DNA of 64,000 nucleotides from an uncultured Eubacteriales bacterium (GTDB lineage Bacteria; Bacillota; Clostridia; Lachnospirales; Lachnospiraceae). The stretch is taken from positions 186,001 to 250,000 of the forward strand of contig UQNS01000001.1 of the NCBI GenBank assembly GCA_900542465.1, in the 5' to 3' direction. This document shows, piece by piece, positions 10,563 to 19,504 of the stretch. Positions within the stretch are counted from its first letter, which is position 1. Each line of letters starts with the position of its first letter. The notes beneath the pieces are model-generated. The model was not told the DNA's origin. It saw only the letters and a list, made by a program, of their open reading frames with translations, and ran no database searches. Both the position numbers and the translations under genes were made by a program.

Positions 10563-10739
10563 ATGGGTAGGATTTTAGACGGATTTGAAGAGGAGAATGG
10601 GCTGGCGGTCGCGAGACGTCTGATCGATCAGGGAGGTCTTGATGATAACACTATAGCGATGCTTTCAGGCCTTTCGGTCGAGGAGATCGAGGAACTTAAG
10701 AGAAGATTAGCCGAGGAAGTTACAGAAGACGAGGATTAA
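10563..10739 (+). CDS. Small protein with C-terminal LSVEEIEELKRRL motif, 58 aa
   Basis: 58 residues, starting MGRILDGFEEENG, with TTGGAGG upstream. Its second half (ARRLIDQGG...LSGLSVEEIEELKRRL) resembles the short C-terminal tail found in Rpn/PD-(D/E)XK-type transposase-like nucleases, but no nuclease domain is present. It ends one base before the DUF5685 start, so it belongs to the operon. It may be a free-standing version of that tail or simply a similar helix-turn-helix. Confidence 0.6.
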   Translation: MGRILDGFEEENGLAVARRLIDQGGLDDNTIAMLSGLSVEEIEELKRRLAEEVTEDED

Positions 10740-10740
10740 A

Positions 10741-11607
10741 ATGTTTGGCTATGTTACAGTAAATGAAAAGGAACTAAAGGTTCGGGAATATGAAGAGTAT
10801 CAGTCATGGTACTGTGGCCTGTGCAATACGCTACATAAGAATTATGGAAGATCCGGACAGATGACTCTCAATTATGACATGACATTTCTGATATATCTTC
10901 TGAATGGTCTTTACGAACCGGAAGTCAGAGAATTTACTGGTAAATGTATTCCGCATCCTATAAAAAAAAGAGTCTTCAGGCAGACGGAGATCTCTTCATA
11001 CGCGGCGGATATGAATATTTTACTGGCCTGGTATAAGCTTGTGGATGACTGGGATGACGAGAAAAAGATCACAGCAAGACTTATGATGTCCGCATTAAAA
11101 AAAGGCGCCGGGAAAGTTATAAAAAAATATCCTGAAAAAGCAGCAGAGATAGGCAGAGAGTTTAAGAAACTGAGAAAGCTGGAGGAAAAAAATTCGCAGG
11201 ATATCGACAGGACTTCATCCTGCTTCGGCAGAGTAATGGCCTGCATTTGCAGGTACAGATCTGATGAATGGTCGGAAGAGCTGGGGCAGCTGGGGTCTGA
11301 TCTGGGTAGATACATTTATATAATGGATGCATATGAAGATCTGGAAGAAGACATCAAAAAGAAGAGGTATAATTGCCTTGTGAGCCATGCTGACGGATTC
11401 GGGGACAGTGAAAAGTTCGATGCATTTATATTTGACCTTTTAAACGCAATAATGGCCAATGTTGCAAAAGCATTTGAAAAATTACCTGTTATCCGGGATG
11501 CCGAGGTAATAAGAAATATTATTTACGCGGGCATCTGGAGCAGGTGGGATCAAATCCAGAATAAAAGATACGAAAACCGGAAAAACAAAGACTATAAAGA
11601 CAAGTGA
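10741..11607 (+). CDS. DUF5685 family protein
   Basis: 288 residues opening [12 protein letters not shown] and containing YCGLCNTL, a CxxC pair near residues 25-28, typical of DUF5685. A later DDWDDEKK and the run [21 protein letters not shown] resemble the aspartate-rich helices of prenyl-synthase-like folds, but the standard motifs are not complete. The protein is all-helical in appearance and soluble. In Clostridia it is often beside J-domain proteins, as here. Biochemical role is unknown. Confidence 0.8.
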   Translation: MFGYVTVNEKELKVREYEEYQSWYCGLCNTLHKNYGRSGQMTLNYDMTFLIYLLNGLYEPEVREFTGKCIPHPIKKRVFRQTEISSYAADMNILLAWYKLVDDWDDEKKITARLMMSALKKGAGKVIKKYPEKAAEIGREFKKLRKLEEKNSQDIDRTSSCFGRVMACICRYRSDEWSEELGQLGSDLGRYIYIMDAYEDLEEDIKKKRYNCLVSHADGFGDSEKFDAFIFDLLNAIMANVAKAFEKLPVIRDAEVIRNIIYAGIWSRWDQIQNKRYENRKNKDYKDK

Positions 11608-11617
11608 TGAGGTAATT

Positions 11618-12400
11618 ATGGATCCATATCAGGTACTTGGTCTGACGCGGTCGGCGTCTGATGAAGAAATTAAAAAAGCATATAGAAAATTAAGCAGAAA
11701 ATATCATCCAGATGCCAATGTTAATAATCCTAATAAGGACCAGGCGGAAGAACAGTTCAAAAGGATCCAGCAGGCATACAAGCAGATCATGAGTGAAAGG
11801 TCAGGCGGAGGCGGTTCCAATGGCAGCTATGGATATAGTAGCGGTTACAGTGGAACAGGCTATGGAAATGCCGGTCAGTCCGGAAGCAGTCAGGGCAGCC
11901 GGGGATATAGAGACTATGATCAGGATTTTTCGGGCTGGTGGGGTAATTTCAATCCATTTGGCGGTGCCTATCAGAGAAATGAATCTGCAACATGGGGGGA
12001 TGATGAGACATCCAACCGTCTGAAGGCCGCGATGAATTACGTTAACAATGGAGCTTACAATGAAGCTATCAGTGCGCTTAACAGTATAGCGACAAGAGAT
12101 GCCAGGTGGTATTATGTTGCGGCGTATGCCTACTATGGCCTGGATAATCAGGCAACAGCCATGGAGTATGCAACACGTGCCGTACAGATGGATCCGGATA
12201 ACATAACGTATCAGAATCTTTTGAGACAGATGCAGTCGGCAGGATCATGGTACACAAGTCAGGGTACCAACTACGGAAGAAAGACAACTTACAATACTTC
12301 CTGCTGTTTCCCATGTCTGGCATGCGTTGCCCTGTCAGGCTTATGTTCATATGCATCGGCGGGAAATGTGGGACTGCATAGATTTTTCCTCTGCTGTTAA
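11618..12400 (+). CDS. J-domain (DnaJ-type) protein with TPR repeats
   Basis: 260 residues. An N-terminal J domain (about 2-65) contains [27 protein letters not shown] spacing and the HPD triad in KYHPDAN, needed to stimulate DnaK ATPase. A Gly/Ser/Tyr-rich linker (65-125) follows, then a TPR-like helical segment (about 135-205). The C-terminus is cysteine-rich ([11 protein letters not shown]), an arrangement that could bind metal or membrane. It is not the housekeeping DnaJ, which has a zinc-finger domain. It ends the small-gene run before metG. Confidence 0.85.
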   Translation: MDPYQVLGLTRSASDEEIKKAYRKLSRKYHPDANVNNPNKDQAEEQFKRIQQAYKQIMSERSGGGGSNGSYGYSSGYSGTGYGNAGQSGSSQGSRGYRDYDQDFSGWWGNFNPFGGAYQRNESATWGDDETSNRLKAAMNYVNNGAYNEAISALNSIATRDARWYYVAAYAYYGLDNQATAMEYATRAVQMDPDNITYQNLLRQMQSAGSWYTSQGTNYGRKTTYNTSCCFPCLACVALSGLCSYASAGNVGLHRFFLCC

Positions 12401-12443
12401 GATAGAAAACAGAAAAATACATTTATTTATATAGGAGTTTGAT

Positions 12444-14444
12444 ATGTCATCAGAAAAAGGGACATTTTATATGACAACTGCCATTGCATATGCATCAGGC
12501 AAACCTCATATAGGCAATACTTATGAGATCGTTCTTGGAGACAGTATTGCAAGATTTAAAAGATTGCAGGGATATGATGTCCGCATGCAGACAGGTACAG
12601 ACGAGCATGGGCAGAAGATCCAGCTGAAAGCTGAAAAAGCAGGCATCACACCGAAAGAATATGTTGACAACGTTGCGGGAGAGATCAAGAGGATATATGA
12701 CCTGATGAATACCTCCTATGACAGGTTTATCAGAACAACAGACGAAGATCATAAGATCCAGGTGAGGAAGATATTCAGGAAGCTGCATGATAAGGGAGAT
12801 ATCTACAAGGGCAAGTATGAGGGACAGTATTGCACGGCCTGTGAATCGTTTTTTACAGAATCACAGCTTGTTGACGGACACTGTCCGGATTGTGGAGGCC
12901 CGGTATATCTGGCCTCAGAAGAAGCTTATTTCTTTAAGATGAGCAAGTATGCTGATCAGCTCATGAAGTATATTGAAGATAATCCTGAGTTTATACAGCC
13001 GGAATCAAGAAAGAATGAAATGATCAATAACTTCCTGAAACCGGGACTGACAGACCTATGTGTTTCAAGAACATCATTTACATGGGGCATAAACGTTGAC
13101 TTTGATCCGGAACATGTGGTCTATGTATGGATCGATGCTCTTGCTAACTATATTACCGGAATAGGATACGACGCGGACGGTGATTCTTCAGAGATGTTTA
13201 AAAAGTACTGGCCCGCAGACCTGCACCTTATAGGAAAAGACATTCTTCGTTTCCATACAATATACTGGCCTATTATGCTCATGGCACTCGATATTCCTCT
13301 GCCTAAGCAGGTATTCGGCCATCCATGGCTTCTGACGAATGAAGGCAAGATGAGCAAGTCCAAGGGTAATGTCATTTATGCCGATGATCTGGTAGATATT
13401 TTTACTGTAGACGCGGTCAGATATTTTGTACTTCACGAAATGCCATTTGAAAATGATGGTGTTATTTCATGGGATCTTATGCTTGAAAGATATGACTCAG
13501 AGCTTGCCAATACGCTTGGAAATCTTGTAAACAGAACTATTGTCATGGCTAATAAGTACCTGGGCGGAGTTATTAAAAAGACGGGTATTACCGACAGCTT
13601 TGATGAAGAACTTAAGGCGTTGGTTACGGATACAAGAGCAAGGGTCGAAGATAAGATGGCTACACTTCATGTAGCTGACGCGATCACCGAGATCTTTAAG
13701 CTGTTTAAGAGATGCAATAAATATATAGATGAAACAGAGCCATGGATACTGGGCCGTGATGAAACCAAAACCGACAGGCTGTCAGAGGTCCTGTATAACC
13801 TGGTAGAATCTATCGCTATTGGAGCCAATCTTTTACAGCCATATATGCCGGAAACAGCAGAAAGGATCTTTGCTCAGCTTTATCCGGAAGATCCTGAAGA
13901 AGGAAAGAGAAAATATGATGATCTGAATAAATTTGGATTATTCAGAGACGGCGGAAAGCTTACAGATAAGCCGGAAATTCTTTTTGCAAGGATGGATATT
14001 AAAGATCTTCAGGCAAGAGTTGAAGAAATCGAGACAGCTCAGAAGGCGATGAGAGATGCGGCAAATGCCTCAGCAGAATCCGACGCCAGAGAACTTACTG
14101 AAAAAGCGGAGAAAAAGGCTTATATTTCGATAGATGATTTTTATAAAACAGAGATAAAGGTCGGTGAAGTCCTCGAATGTAAGCCGGTTGAAAAGTCAGA
14201 TAAGCTTCTTGTATCACAGATCAAAATAGGTGAAGAAGTCCGCCAGATCGTATCCGGGATCAGGAAGTATTACAGTCCGGAAGAAATGGTAGGTAAAAAG
14301 GTTGCAGTTATCACCAATCTTAAACCGGTAAAATTATGCGGAACGGAGTCGCAGGGTATGATCCTTGCAGCCTCTGATAAAGAAGGAAATCTATCTGTAC
14401 TGACAATGGATAAAGACATTGAATCAGGCAGCAGGATAAGTTAA
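12444..14444 (+). CDS. metG: Methionine--tRNA ligase
   Basis: 666 residues of class I methionyl-tRNA synthetase. The HIGH signature is PHIGN near residue 20 and KMSKSKGN sits near 303. A zinc knuckle is formed by CTAC and CPDC (about 132-155). The C-terminal region from about 560 is an EMAP/Trbp111-type tRNA-binding domain (KVGEVLECKPVEKSDKLL...), giving the dimeric long form. No T-box leader is present in the 43 bases upstream, so control by uncharged tRNA is not indicated. Confidence 0.96.
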   Translation: MSSEKGTFYMTTAIAYASGKPHIGNTYEIVLGDSIARFKRLQGYDVRMQTGTDEHGQKIQLKAEKAGITPKEYVDNVAGEIKRIYDLMNTSYDRFIRTTDEDHKIQVRKIFRKLHDKGDIYKGKYEGQYCTACESFFTESQLVDGHCPDCGGPVYLASEEAYFFKMSKYADQLMKYIEDNPEFIQPESRKNEMINNFLKPGLTDLCVSRTSFTWGINVDFDPEHVVYVWIDALANYITGIGYDADGDSSEMFKKYWPADLHLIGKDILRFHTIYWPIMLMALDIPLPKQVFGHPWLLTNEGKMSKSKGNVIYADDLVDIFTVDAVRYFVLHEMPFENDGVISWDLMLERYDSELANTLGNLVNRTIVMANKYLGGVIKKTGITDSFDEELKALVTDTRARVEDKMATLHVADAITEIFKLFKRCNKYIDETEPWILGRDETKTDRLSEVLYNLVESIAIGANLLQPYMPETAERIFAQLYPEDPEEGKRKYDDLNKFGLFRDGGKLTDKPEILFARMDIKDLQARVEEIETAQKAMRDAANASAESDARELTEKAEKKAYISIDDFYKTEIKVGEVLECKPVEKSDKLLVSQIKIGEEVRQIVSGIRKYYSPEEMVGKKVAVITNLKPVKLCGTESQGMILAASDKEGNLSVLTMDKDIESGSRIS

Positions 14445-14454
14445 TAAAAGAGAT

Positions 14455-14493
14455 AAGCCCCCATTTTACCGGATACGGTAGAATGGGGGCTTC
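14455..14493 (+). terminator. Intrinsic terminator between metG and the converging surface-protein gene
   Basis: AAGCCCCCATT pairs with AATGGGGGCTT in inverted order, with further pairing of TACC and GGTA inside; the hairpin lies just after metG and likely works for both strands. Confidence 0.75.
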
Positions 14494-14524
14494 TATATAC
14501 AGCAAATATTTTTAATACTTTTTA

Positions 14525-17500
14525 TTAGTGTTTTCTTTTAAGTCTTTTGAAGAGCGTTCCTGCAAGAACTATTCCGCCGCAGATCGCAGCCAGAACAGAA
14601 AGAGTCACAGCCTCCTTTTTATCACCGGTCTTAACGACCTTATTGCTGTCGAGAGTATTGTTTGATTTTCGTGCTATTGGTAAATTATCTGAAGGAACAT
14701 CCCCCGGCATTTTTGAATCATCAGGTTTGACTTCCGGTTTGTCGCCGGGATCAGTACCAGGCTTGTCACCAGGATCAGTACCAGGCTTGTCGCCGGGAAC
14801 AGTGCCAGGTTTATCACCAGGATCAGTACCAGGCTTGTCGCCAGGATCGGTACCAGGTTTATCATTATGAGTTTTTGCTACAGTAAATTCACTTTTAATT
14901 ACAGCAGCCTTCTGGTTTTCAGATTCATTAAATGCAACCTCTAATGTATGCGGACCCTCTGATAAAGTACTTAAAAATTCTTTCTTTAAAGTGATCTTAA
15001 CGCTGCCGCTTTCAGCTGTATAATCACCTTCTTTAAGAGTTTTTCCATCGACCTTAACACTATTTAAAGTGCTGATATCAGCATTATAGGTAAATGTAAA
15101 TGGATCTGTGCTGGCAGCTGACCATGGCTTATCCGGCTGTGAAGCAATGCCTACATCAGTCTTCTTTACACCTTCCGAGGTCACTACTACTGTACCAGGC
15201 CTGTCTAATGTGAAGAATGTAGTTGGGCCAACTGTTCTGACATTGTCGATCTCGGCAAGAGACCCATCCTCTCCGGCAAGATATAATACAGGGGATTTCA
15301 GGCCTGTGTTATTGATCTGGCAGGTAATACGAGGGGCACTACCCAGCTCGGTGCCTTCCGGAGAAGACATATAGATAAGGCGTGATATCTTTCTTCCGTC
15401 AAGTTCTTTTTTATCTTTTAACTTAGCGGCCATTGCCTTTAAAGCTTCATTTCCATCATTGTAAGAAATACCAACATCAAGCTGGCTGTTTTCATTAATG
15501 TTAGCAGCACTTACACTTGCTTCCATATTCTTTGTGGAGAGCTTGAATAAGCAAGGGTTATTGATCGATCTTGCTTTTTCTGCGAGATCAGACTTTGGAA
15601 CTTCTGTCTTGTTATTTAAATCAAATTTCAGGTGGCAGATCTGAGGTGAAGAACCTTCTTTTATACCATCCATTGCATCAACGTTAACACGTAAATAAAC
15701 GGTATTTTCACCCTCTTTAAAATCTGTAAAAGGAAGCCTGAAAACATGAGGGAACAATCTCATATCAGAAGTATTGCCAAGGTTGGCACCTTCTTTATAT
15801 GAGACCATGTCGCAAAGGATGTCATTTGCAAACTTTTTGCCGATCTGGTTATCCTTAAATCCAAAGAGCTTGGTAAGTCTTCCTTCCACACCTCCTGAAA
15901 CAACTCTCTTATCAAATACGAGATATGCATTTCTTTCACCGTTCTTTTCAGTGATGATCATTTTGTGGTTGTTGGCAAGAGCTTCATTAGCCATTGACAT
16001 AACTTTTTCATCAGTATGCTGTCTGATCTCTACAGGCACCTCATAGACAGCATCAACATCCTTGAAAATAGAGACAGGAGAAATTCTTGCAGACTCATCA
16101 TAAGCCTTCAGGTCATTTTCAGGGATAGCAGGTGTGACTGTCTTATCAGTTACCTTAACATCGGCAGAGCTTTCAAGCCGAAGCTTTTCATTTACAAGCT
16201 TGACCCTGATAGAATCAGAGCTCTCATCTTCTCCGATAGTAAGAAGACCATCAGAGTTGATCTTGGTGTTGGCTGACTTGTTATTTTCTACAGACCAAGT
16301 ATATACTTTATCTTCATCCTTGACCTTAGCATATGTCAAGGATGGGGAAAGAGAGTAGTCAGAGCCTTTCTTGCCGGAGTCAGGAAGGCCGGCAATGCCT
16401 AAATACATTTCATAGGCACCTGCAGAAGTGGAATGAGCCATGTCCGCATCAATAGGTGTGTAGTCTACTGTATCAGGCAGGTTATCAACCTTCTCATTAT
16501 TGAAATTCAAAAATGAAATATCCTCATCTGTTACAGGAGAACCATCTTTCTTGACAAGAGTATTTTTGATCTCCGCCTTTGATTTCTTCATGAGTTCAAG
16601 AGTTTCTGCCCATGACTGGGTAGGATAGTAGTTTGTAAATAGCTTATAGGTTTCGGGATTGCTGGATTTGAGTACGTTTATCATACTATCCGACGTGAAA
16701 TCTTCCGTCTGTTTTTTACATATTTCAGCCCTTCTATCATCCAGTTTGCTGAGATTTAAAAATTTATAAAGATTTTTTCTGTAATTATCAAGAACCATAG
16801 AGTTTCTATAGTTAAAACCTTCATAATTATCTATATCAGAAATGTATATAAAACATTGAGGCGTATAGTTATATCCCATGGCCTCTACACAAACCTCAAT
16901 TGTCTGAGCCCATCTTTTGCAATCCGGAGAATAATTAATAGGATCTTTATCGTTTATGCTCCTTTTTAAAGGAGACAATTCTATTTCAAAATCGTCATTG
17001 AGGTAGCCGTCATAAGCTCTGTGTACTTTATATCCGTCTGCATTGATTTCTTTCAAATGCTCATGGGCATCATAACTTCTTTTGTTTGCAAGAACACTTC
17101 CCAATCCTAAACTAGGGGCAAACATATCTTCAATATCAACTATATTGTAGATCTGACCATGTAGTCCTGCTGCATTGAAATGATTATCAGATTTTACTCT
17201 AAGGAAATACTTATCACCTCTCTTAATAATTGCCCCCGCCTTTTTAAAACAGCCACCTTGTCCGGTATTTCCATTTGCCATGGAAAATTCCATATCATTT
17301 TCTAATTCTGAAACTTCATCATTGTGCTGTTCTTTCACATGATCAGGTAAGTCATCTGAATAAGTATCAAGATTACCTGCATATGTTGTAATATCGACTA
17401 CAACATCTTTAATCTTTTCGGGCTTATTAAATATTTCATTATCAGCACTCCATGACGGATCAATTCCAAACTCTATTACTTCATGTAATTTGTTGTCATA

Positions 17501-18496
17501 TTTTAAAAATCCGTTGTTTATACCGTTATTGAAACCCTCTTTAAACTTTGATAGAGTTTTATTTATTTCATCGGTAAAATCTAATTTGGTAAATGCAGTA
17601 TAGGCATTTTTATAGATCTCTTCATCAGGTAAACTATTATTTTTTTGCGCTTCTTCCATAATAAGTTGGCAAAGCTGTCGTACCTTTACATTCTTTTCAA
17701 TTGCTGGCATGATATCATCTATGCTATCAAGTAAGCCTTTTCCATCTTCATAGCTTTTGACACCAGGGAAAATATTTTCAACTGTTGGAGATGAAACGAA
17801 TTCAAATTCAAATTTCAGACTTTTTATATCATCAATAGACTTTTCTACTATGTAGGTAGCATTATCTATTGAAGGGATTTTTTTCATAATGGAATTATTA
17901 CCATAAATATCATTAACTTCATAATAAGAATCATCTACCATATGTTTCTTAACAGGGAAAATTTTTTTATCTCCATCTATTAAAGCAACATTTTCATAGC
18001 CTAATCTTTCGCCGCTAAAACCATCAAAAATAATGCTTGCCGAATTAAACCTGACAGATATCTCTGTTTTGTTTTCGCCTAAGCTTTTGAATTTTACGTA
18101 TTTTTGAACCTTTTGATTATGAAGTCCTGTATTTATACTACTGATCATATGTGAACTCTTATCAGGAAGATGGTTATCTTTCAGGTCGAGTCCTGCAACA
18201 TATTTTCCGTTTATAAGATTTTCCCATATTTGTGTACTTTTATCACTGGTTTTCGTGAGATCTGTATAGCTGCCGCCTATAATGTTAGTAACTGTATTTA
18301 TCTGTTTAACAACAGACTTATCAGCGGATCTGTTAACAGAAGATGTATCAAGGGGCTTTGTTTCGCTGCCCTGAGGTGCGGCATGGACAGCTGCCGTACC
18401 GCCCATGATAATTGTTCCGGCAAGTAAAAAGGATAGAGCACTGGCTTTACCCTTGCTAAAGCTGTTGCCTTTCTTAGTTGATTTCATTTTTGACAT
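14525..18496 (-). CDS. Large NEAT-like cell-wall surface protein
   Basis: About 1323 residues. An export signal with basic start and hydrophobic core ends near VHA-AP. The central region near residue 830 (VYEVPVEIRQHT...SMANEAL...AYLVF...GVEGRLTKLFGF) resembles a NEAT domain, the fold Gram-positive bacteria use to bind and relay heme. An Ig-like segment precedes it, and a second beta domain plus an X2-like domain follow. A KPGTDPGD repeat stalk ends in KTGD, a hydrophobic span and KRLKRKH, the sortase layout. The N-terminal 500 residues match nothing I know. I start at 18496; GGAGG lies 13 bases upstream, and the earlier ATG (18523) has no ribosome site. Confidence 0.7.
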   Translation of the reverse strand: MSKMKSTKKGNSFSKGKASALSFLLAGTIIMGGTAAVHAAPQGSETKPLDTSSVNRSADKSVVKQINTVTNIIGGSYTDLTKTSDKSTQIWENLINGKYVAGLDLKDNHLPDKSSHMISSINTGLHNQKVQKYVKFKSLGENKTEISVRFNSASIIFDGFSGERLGYENVALIDGDKKIFPVKKHMVDDSYYEVNDIYGNNSIMKKIPSIDNATYIVEKSIDDIKSLKFEFEFVSSPTVENIFPGVKSYEDGKGLLDSIDDIMPAIEKNVKVRQLCQLIMEEAQKNNSLPDEEIYKNAYTAFTKLDFTDEINKTLSKFKEGFNNGINNGFLKYDNKLHEVIEFGIDPSWSADNEIFNKPEKIKDVVVDITTYAGNLDTYSDDLPDHVKEQHNDEVSELENDMEFSMANGNTGQGGCFKKAGAIIKRGDKYFLRVKSDNHFNAAGLHGQIYNIVDIEDMFAPSLGLGSVLANKRSYDAHEHLKEINADGYKVHRAYDGYLNDDFEIELSPLKRSINDKDPINYSPDCKRWAQTIEVCVEAMGYNYTPQCFIYISDIDNYEGFNYRNSMVLDNYRKNLYKFLNLSKLDDRRAEICKKQTEDFTSDSMINVLKSSNPETYKLFTNYYPTQSWAETLELMKKSKAEIKNTLVKKDGSPVTDEDISFLNFNNEKVDNLPDTVDYTPIDADMAHSTSAGAYEMYLGIAGLPDSGKKGSDYSLSPSLTYAKVKDEDKVYTWSVENNKSANTKINSDGLLTIGEDESSDSIRVKLVNEKLRLESSADVKVTDKTVTPAIPENDLKAYDESARISPVSIFKDVDAVYEVPVEIRQHTDEKVMSMANEALANNHKMIITEKNGERNAYLVFDKRVVSGGVEGRLTKLFGFKDNQIGKKFANDILCDMVSYKEGANLGNTSDMRLFPHVFRLPFTDFKEGENTVYLRVNVDAMDGIKEGSSPQICHLKFDLNNKTEVPKSDLAEKARSINNPCLFKLSTKNMEASVSAANINENSQLDVGISYNDGNEALKAMAAKLKDKKELDGRKISRLIYMSSPEGTELGSAPRITCQINNTGLKSPVLYLAGEDGSLAEIDNVRTVGPTTFFTLDRPGTVVVTSEGVKKTDVGIASQPDKPWSAASTDPFTFTYNADISTLNSVKVDGKTLKEGDYTAESGSVKITLKKEFLSTLSEGPHTLEVAFNESENQKAAVIKSEFTVAKTHNDKPGTDPGDKPGTDPGDKPGTVPGDKPGTDPGDKPGTDPGDKPEVKPDDSKMPGDVPSDNLPIARKSNNTLDSNKVVKTGDKKEAVTLSVLAAICGGIVLAGTLFKRLKRKH
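14741..14860 (-). repeat. Five 24-bp tandem repeats encoding KPGTDPGD
   Basis: Five consecutive 24-base units, each differing at only a few positions, encode the wall-spanning stalk of the surface protein. Near-identity at DNA level means copy number could change by slippage, altering stalk length. Confidence 0.85.
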
Positions 18497-18542
18497 TTTA
18501 AATATGTATCCTCCATAATCCATAATATGAAAAGTTAAAATA

Positions 18543-18560
18543 AGTTAGCGAAAACTAACT
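18543..18560. promoter_or_regulatory. Candidate metal-repressor operator 1
   Basis: AGTTAG CGAAAA CTAACT is a perfect 6-bp inverted repeat with a 6-base spacer. GTTAG/CTAAC half-sites are characteristic of DtxR/IdeR-type iron-dependent repressors. It lies in the 5' leader of the NEAT-like gene, downstream of its promoter. Confidence 0.55.
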
Positions 18561-18571
18561 GTGCCATAAAT

Positions 18572-18589
18572 AGTTACCCCAGACTAACT
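18572..18589. promoter_or_regulatory. Candidate metal-repressor operator 2
   Basis: AGTTAC CCCAGA CTAACT repeats operator 1 with a single arm mismatch, 29 bases away (nearly three helical turns). It covers the predicted transcription start of the minus-strand promoter, an ideal place for repression. Confidence 0.55.
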
Positions 18590-18595
18590 GGAGTC

Positions 18596-18624
18596 ATTGT
18601 AATAGTTTATTTATAAAATGTCAA
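18596..18624 (-). promoter_or_regulatory. Sigma-A-type promoter for the NEAT-like gene
   Basis: On the minus strand, TTGACA (18624-18619), a 17-base spacer and TACAAT (18601-18596) form a near-consensus vegetative promoter. Start of transcription would be near 18589. The promoter is embedded in a perfect 14-bp inverted repeat (18598-18611 and 18623-18636). Confidence 0.75.
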
Positions 18625-18636
18625 TAAACTATTACA
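18598..18636. repeat. Perfect 14-bp inverted repeat over the promoter
   Basis: TGTAATAGTTTATT and its exact complement are separated by 11 bases. The arms cover the -10 and -35 elements of the minus-strand promoter, so this may be a third regulatory site distinct from the two GTTAG dyads. Confidence 0.7.
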
Positions 18637-18665
18637 TAGTTAAAAATTAAATTAAAGGAGCATAT

Positions 18666-18710
18666 ATGTTATTATTAGGCAGTAACTACATGCCTATGAA
18701 CACAATATAA
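18666..18710 (+). CDS. Possible 14-aa leader ORF before tatD
   Basis: An ATG with AAAGGAG 6 bases upstream opens a 14-codon frame, MLLLGSNYMPMNTI, ending 12 bases before tatD. The strong ribosome site is unusual for random sequence. It may be a leader peptide or a chance ORF; no attenuator hairpin is visible after it. Confidence 0.3.
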   Translation: MLLLGSNYMPMNTI

Positions 18711-18722
18711 AAAGGAAGATAG

Positions 18723-19502
18723 ATGTATCAGGGGATTATAGACACGCACGCTCATTATGATGATGAGGCATACGATGAAGACAGATATTCTTTAATTAAA
18801 GAATTCAGTGAAAATGGCATTGAAATGATAATTAATGCCGGAGCTTCTCTTAGAGGGGCATATGACTCGATTGAACTGGCTAAAAAATATGACATATTTT
18901 ATGCTGTTATTGGGATCCATCCGGATGAATTAGAAAATATCAGCTTAGAGGACTTCCGGGGACTTGAAGAAGCAGCAGCTTTTGAAAAAGTACTTGGGAT
19001 CGGTGAGATAGGACTGGATTATCATAATAATGTGTGTGACAAGGAAGTGCAGAAAAAATGGTTTAGATACCAGCTGGAAATGGCGGTCAGACTTAATATG
19101 CCGGTCGTGATCCACTCACGGGATGCAGAAGCAGATACGGAGAAGATACTTAAAGAATATGCAGACAGGCTGAAGGGATGTGTTCTCCATTGCTATTCAT
19201 ATTCCGCTGAATCTGCTAAGGTATTTACGAAATTGGGATTTTATTTCGGAATTGGCGGGGTATCTACATTTAAAAATGCAAAAAAGTTAATAGAAGCAAT
19301 GAAAGAAATTCCATTAGACAGGATCTTTCTGGAAACGGATGCTCCTTACTTATCGCCGGTTCCTTTCAGGGGAAAAAGGAATTCATCTCTTTATTTGTCA
19401 TATGTAGTGGATGCAATAGCTGCTGTCAAGGGTGTAAGCCCGGAGGAAGTGGTGAAGATAACAAGTGAAAATGTAAAAAGATTTTATGGTATCGAAAGGT
19501 AA
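18723..19502 (+). CDS. tatD: TatD family metal-dependent hydrolase
   Basis: 259 residues of the TatD/YcfH TIM-barrel family. The metal ligands are in IDTHAHYDDE at the N-terminus, GEIGLDYH near residue 98, HSRDAE near 135, LHCYS near 158 and ETDAPYLSP near 207. Members are 3'-5' DNA exonucleases or related hydrolases. It ends 2 bases before rsmA, a common pairing in Firmicutes. GGAAG lies upstream of the start. Confidence 0.93.
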   Translation: MYQGIIDTHAHYDDEAYDEDRYSLIKEFSENGIEMIINAGASLRGAYDSIELAKKYDIFYAVIGIHPDELENISLEDFRGLEEAAAFEKVLGIGEIGLDYHNNVCDKEVQKKWFRYQLEMAVRLNMPVVIHSRDAEADTEKILKEYADRLKGCVLHCYSYSAESAKVFTKLGFYFGIGGVSTFKNAKKLIEAMKEIPLDRIFLETDAPYLSPVPFRGKRNSSLYLSYVVDAIAAVKGVSPEEVVKITSENVKRFYGIER

Positions 19503-19504
19503 TT

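Noticed and set aside
12401..12443. T-box leader before metG, also before cysE/cysS
   Set aside because: The gaps are too short (43, 20 and 51 bases) and contain no T-box sequence or specifier hairpin.
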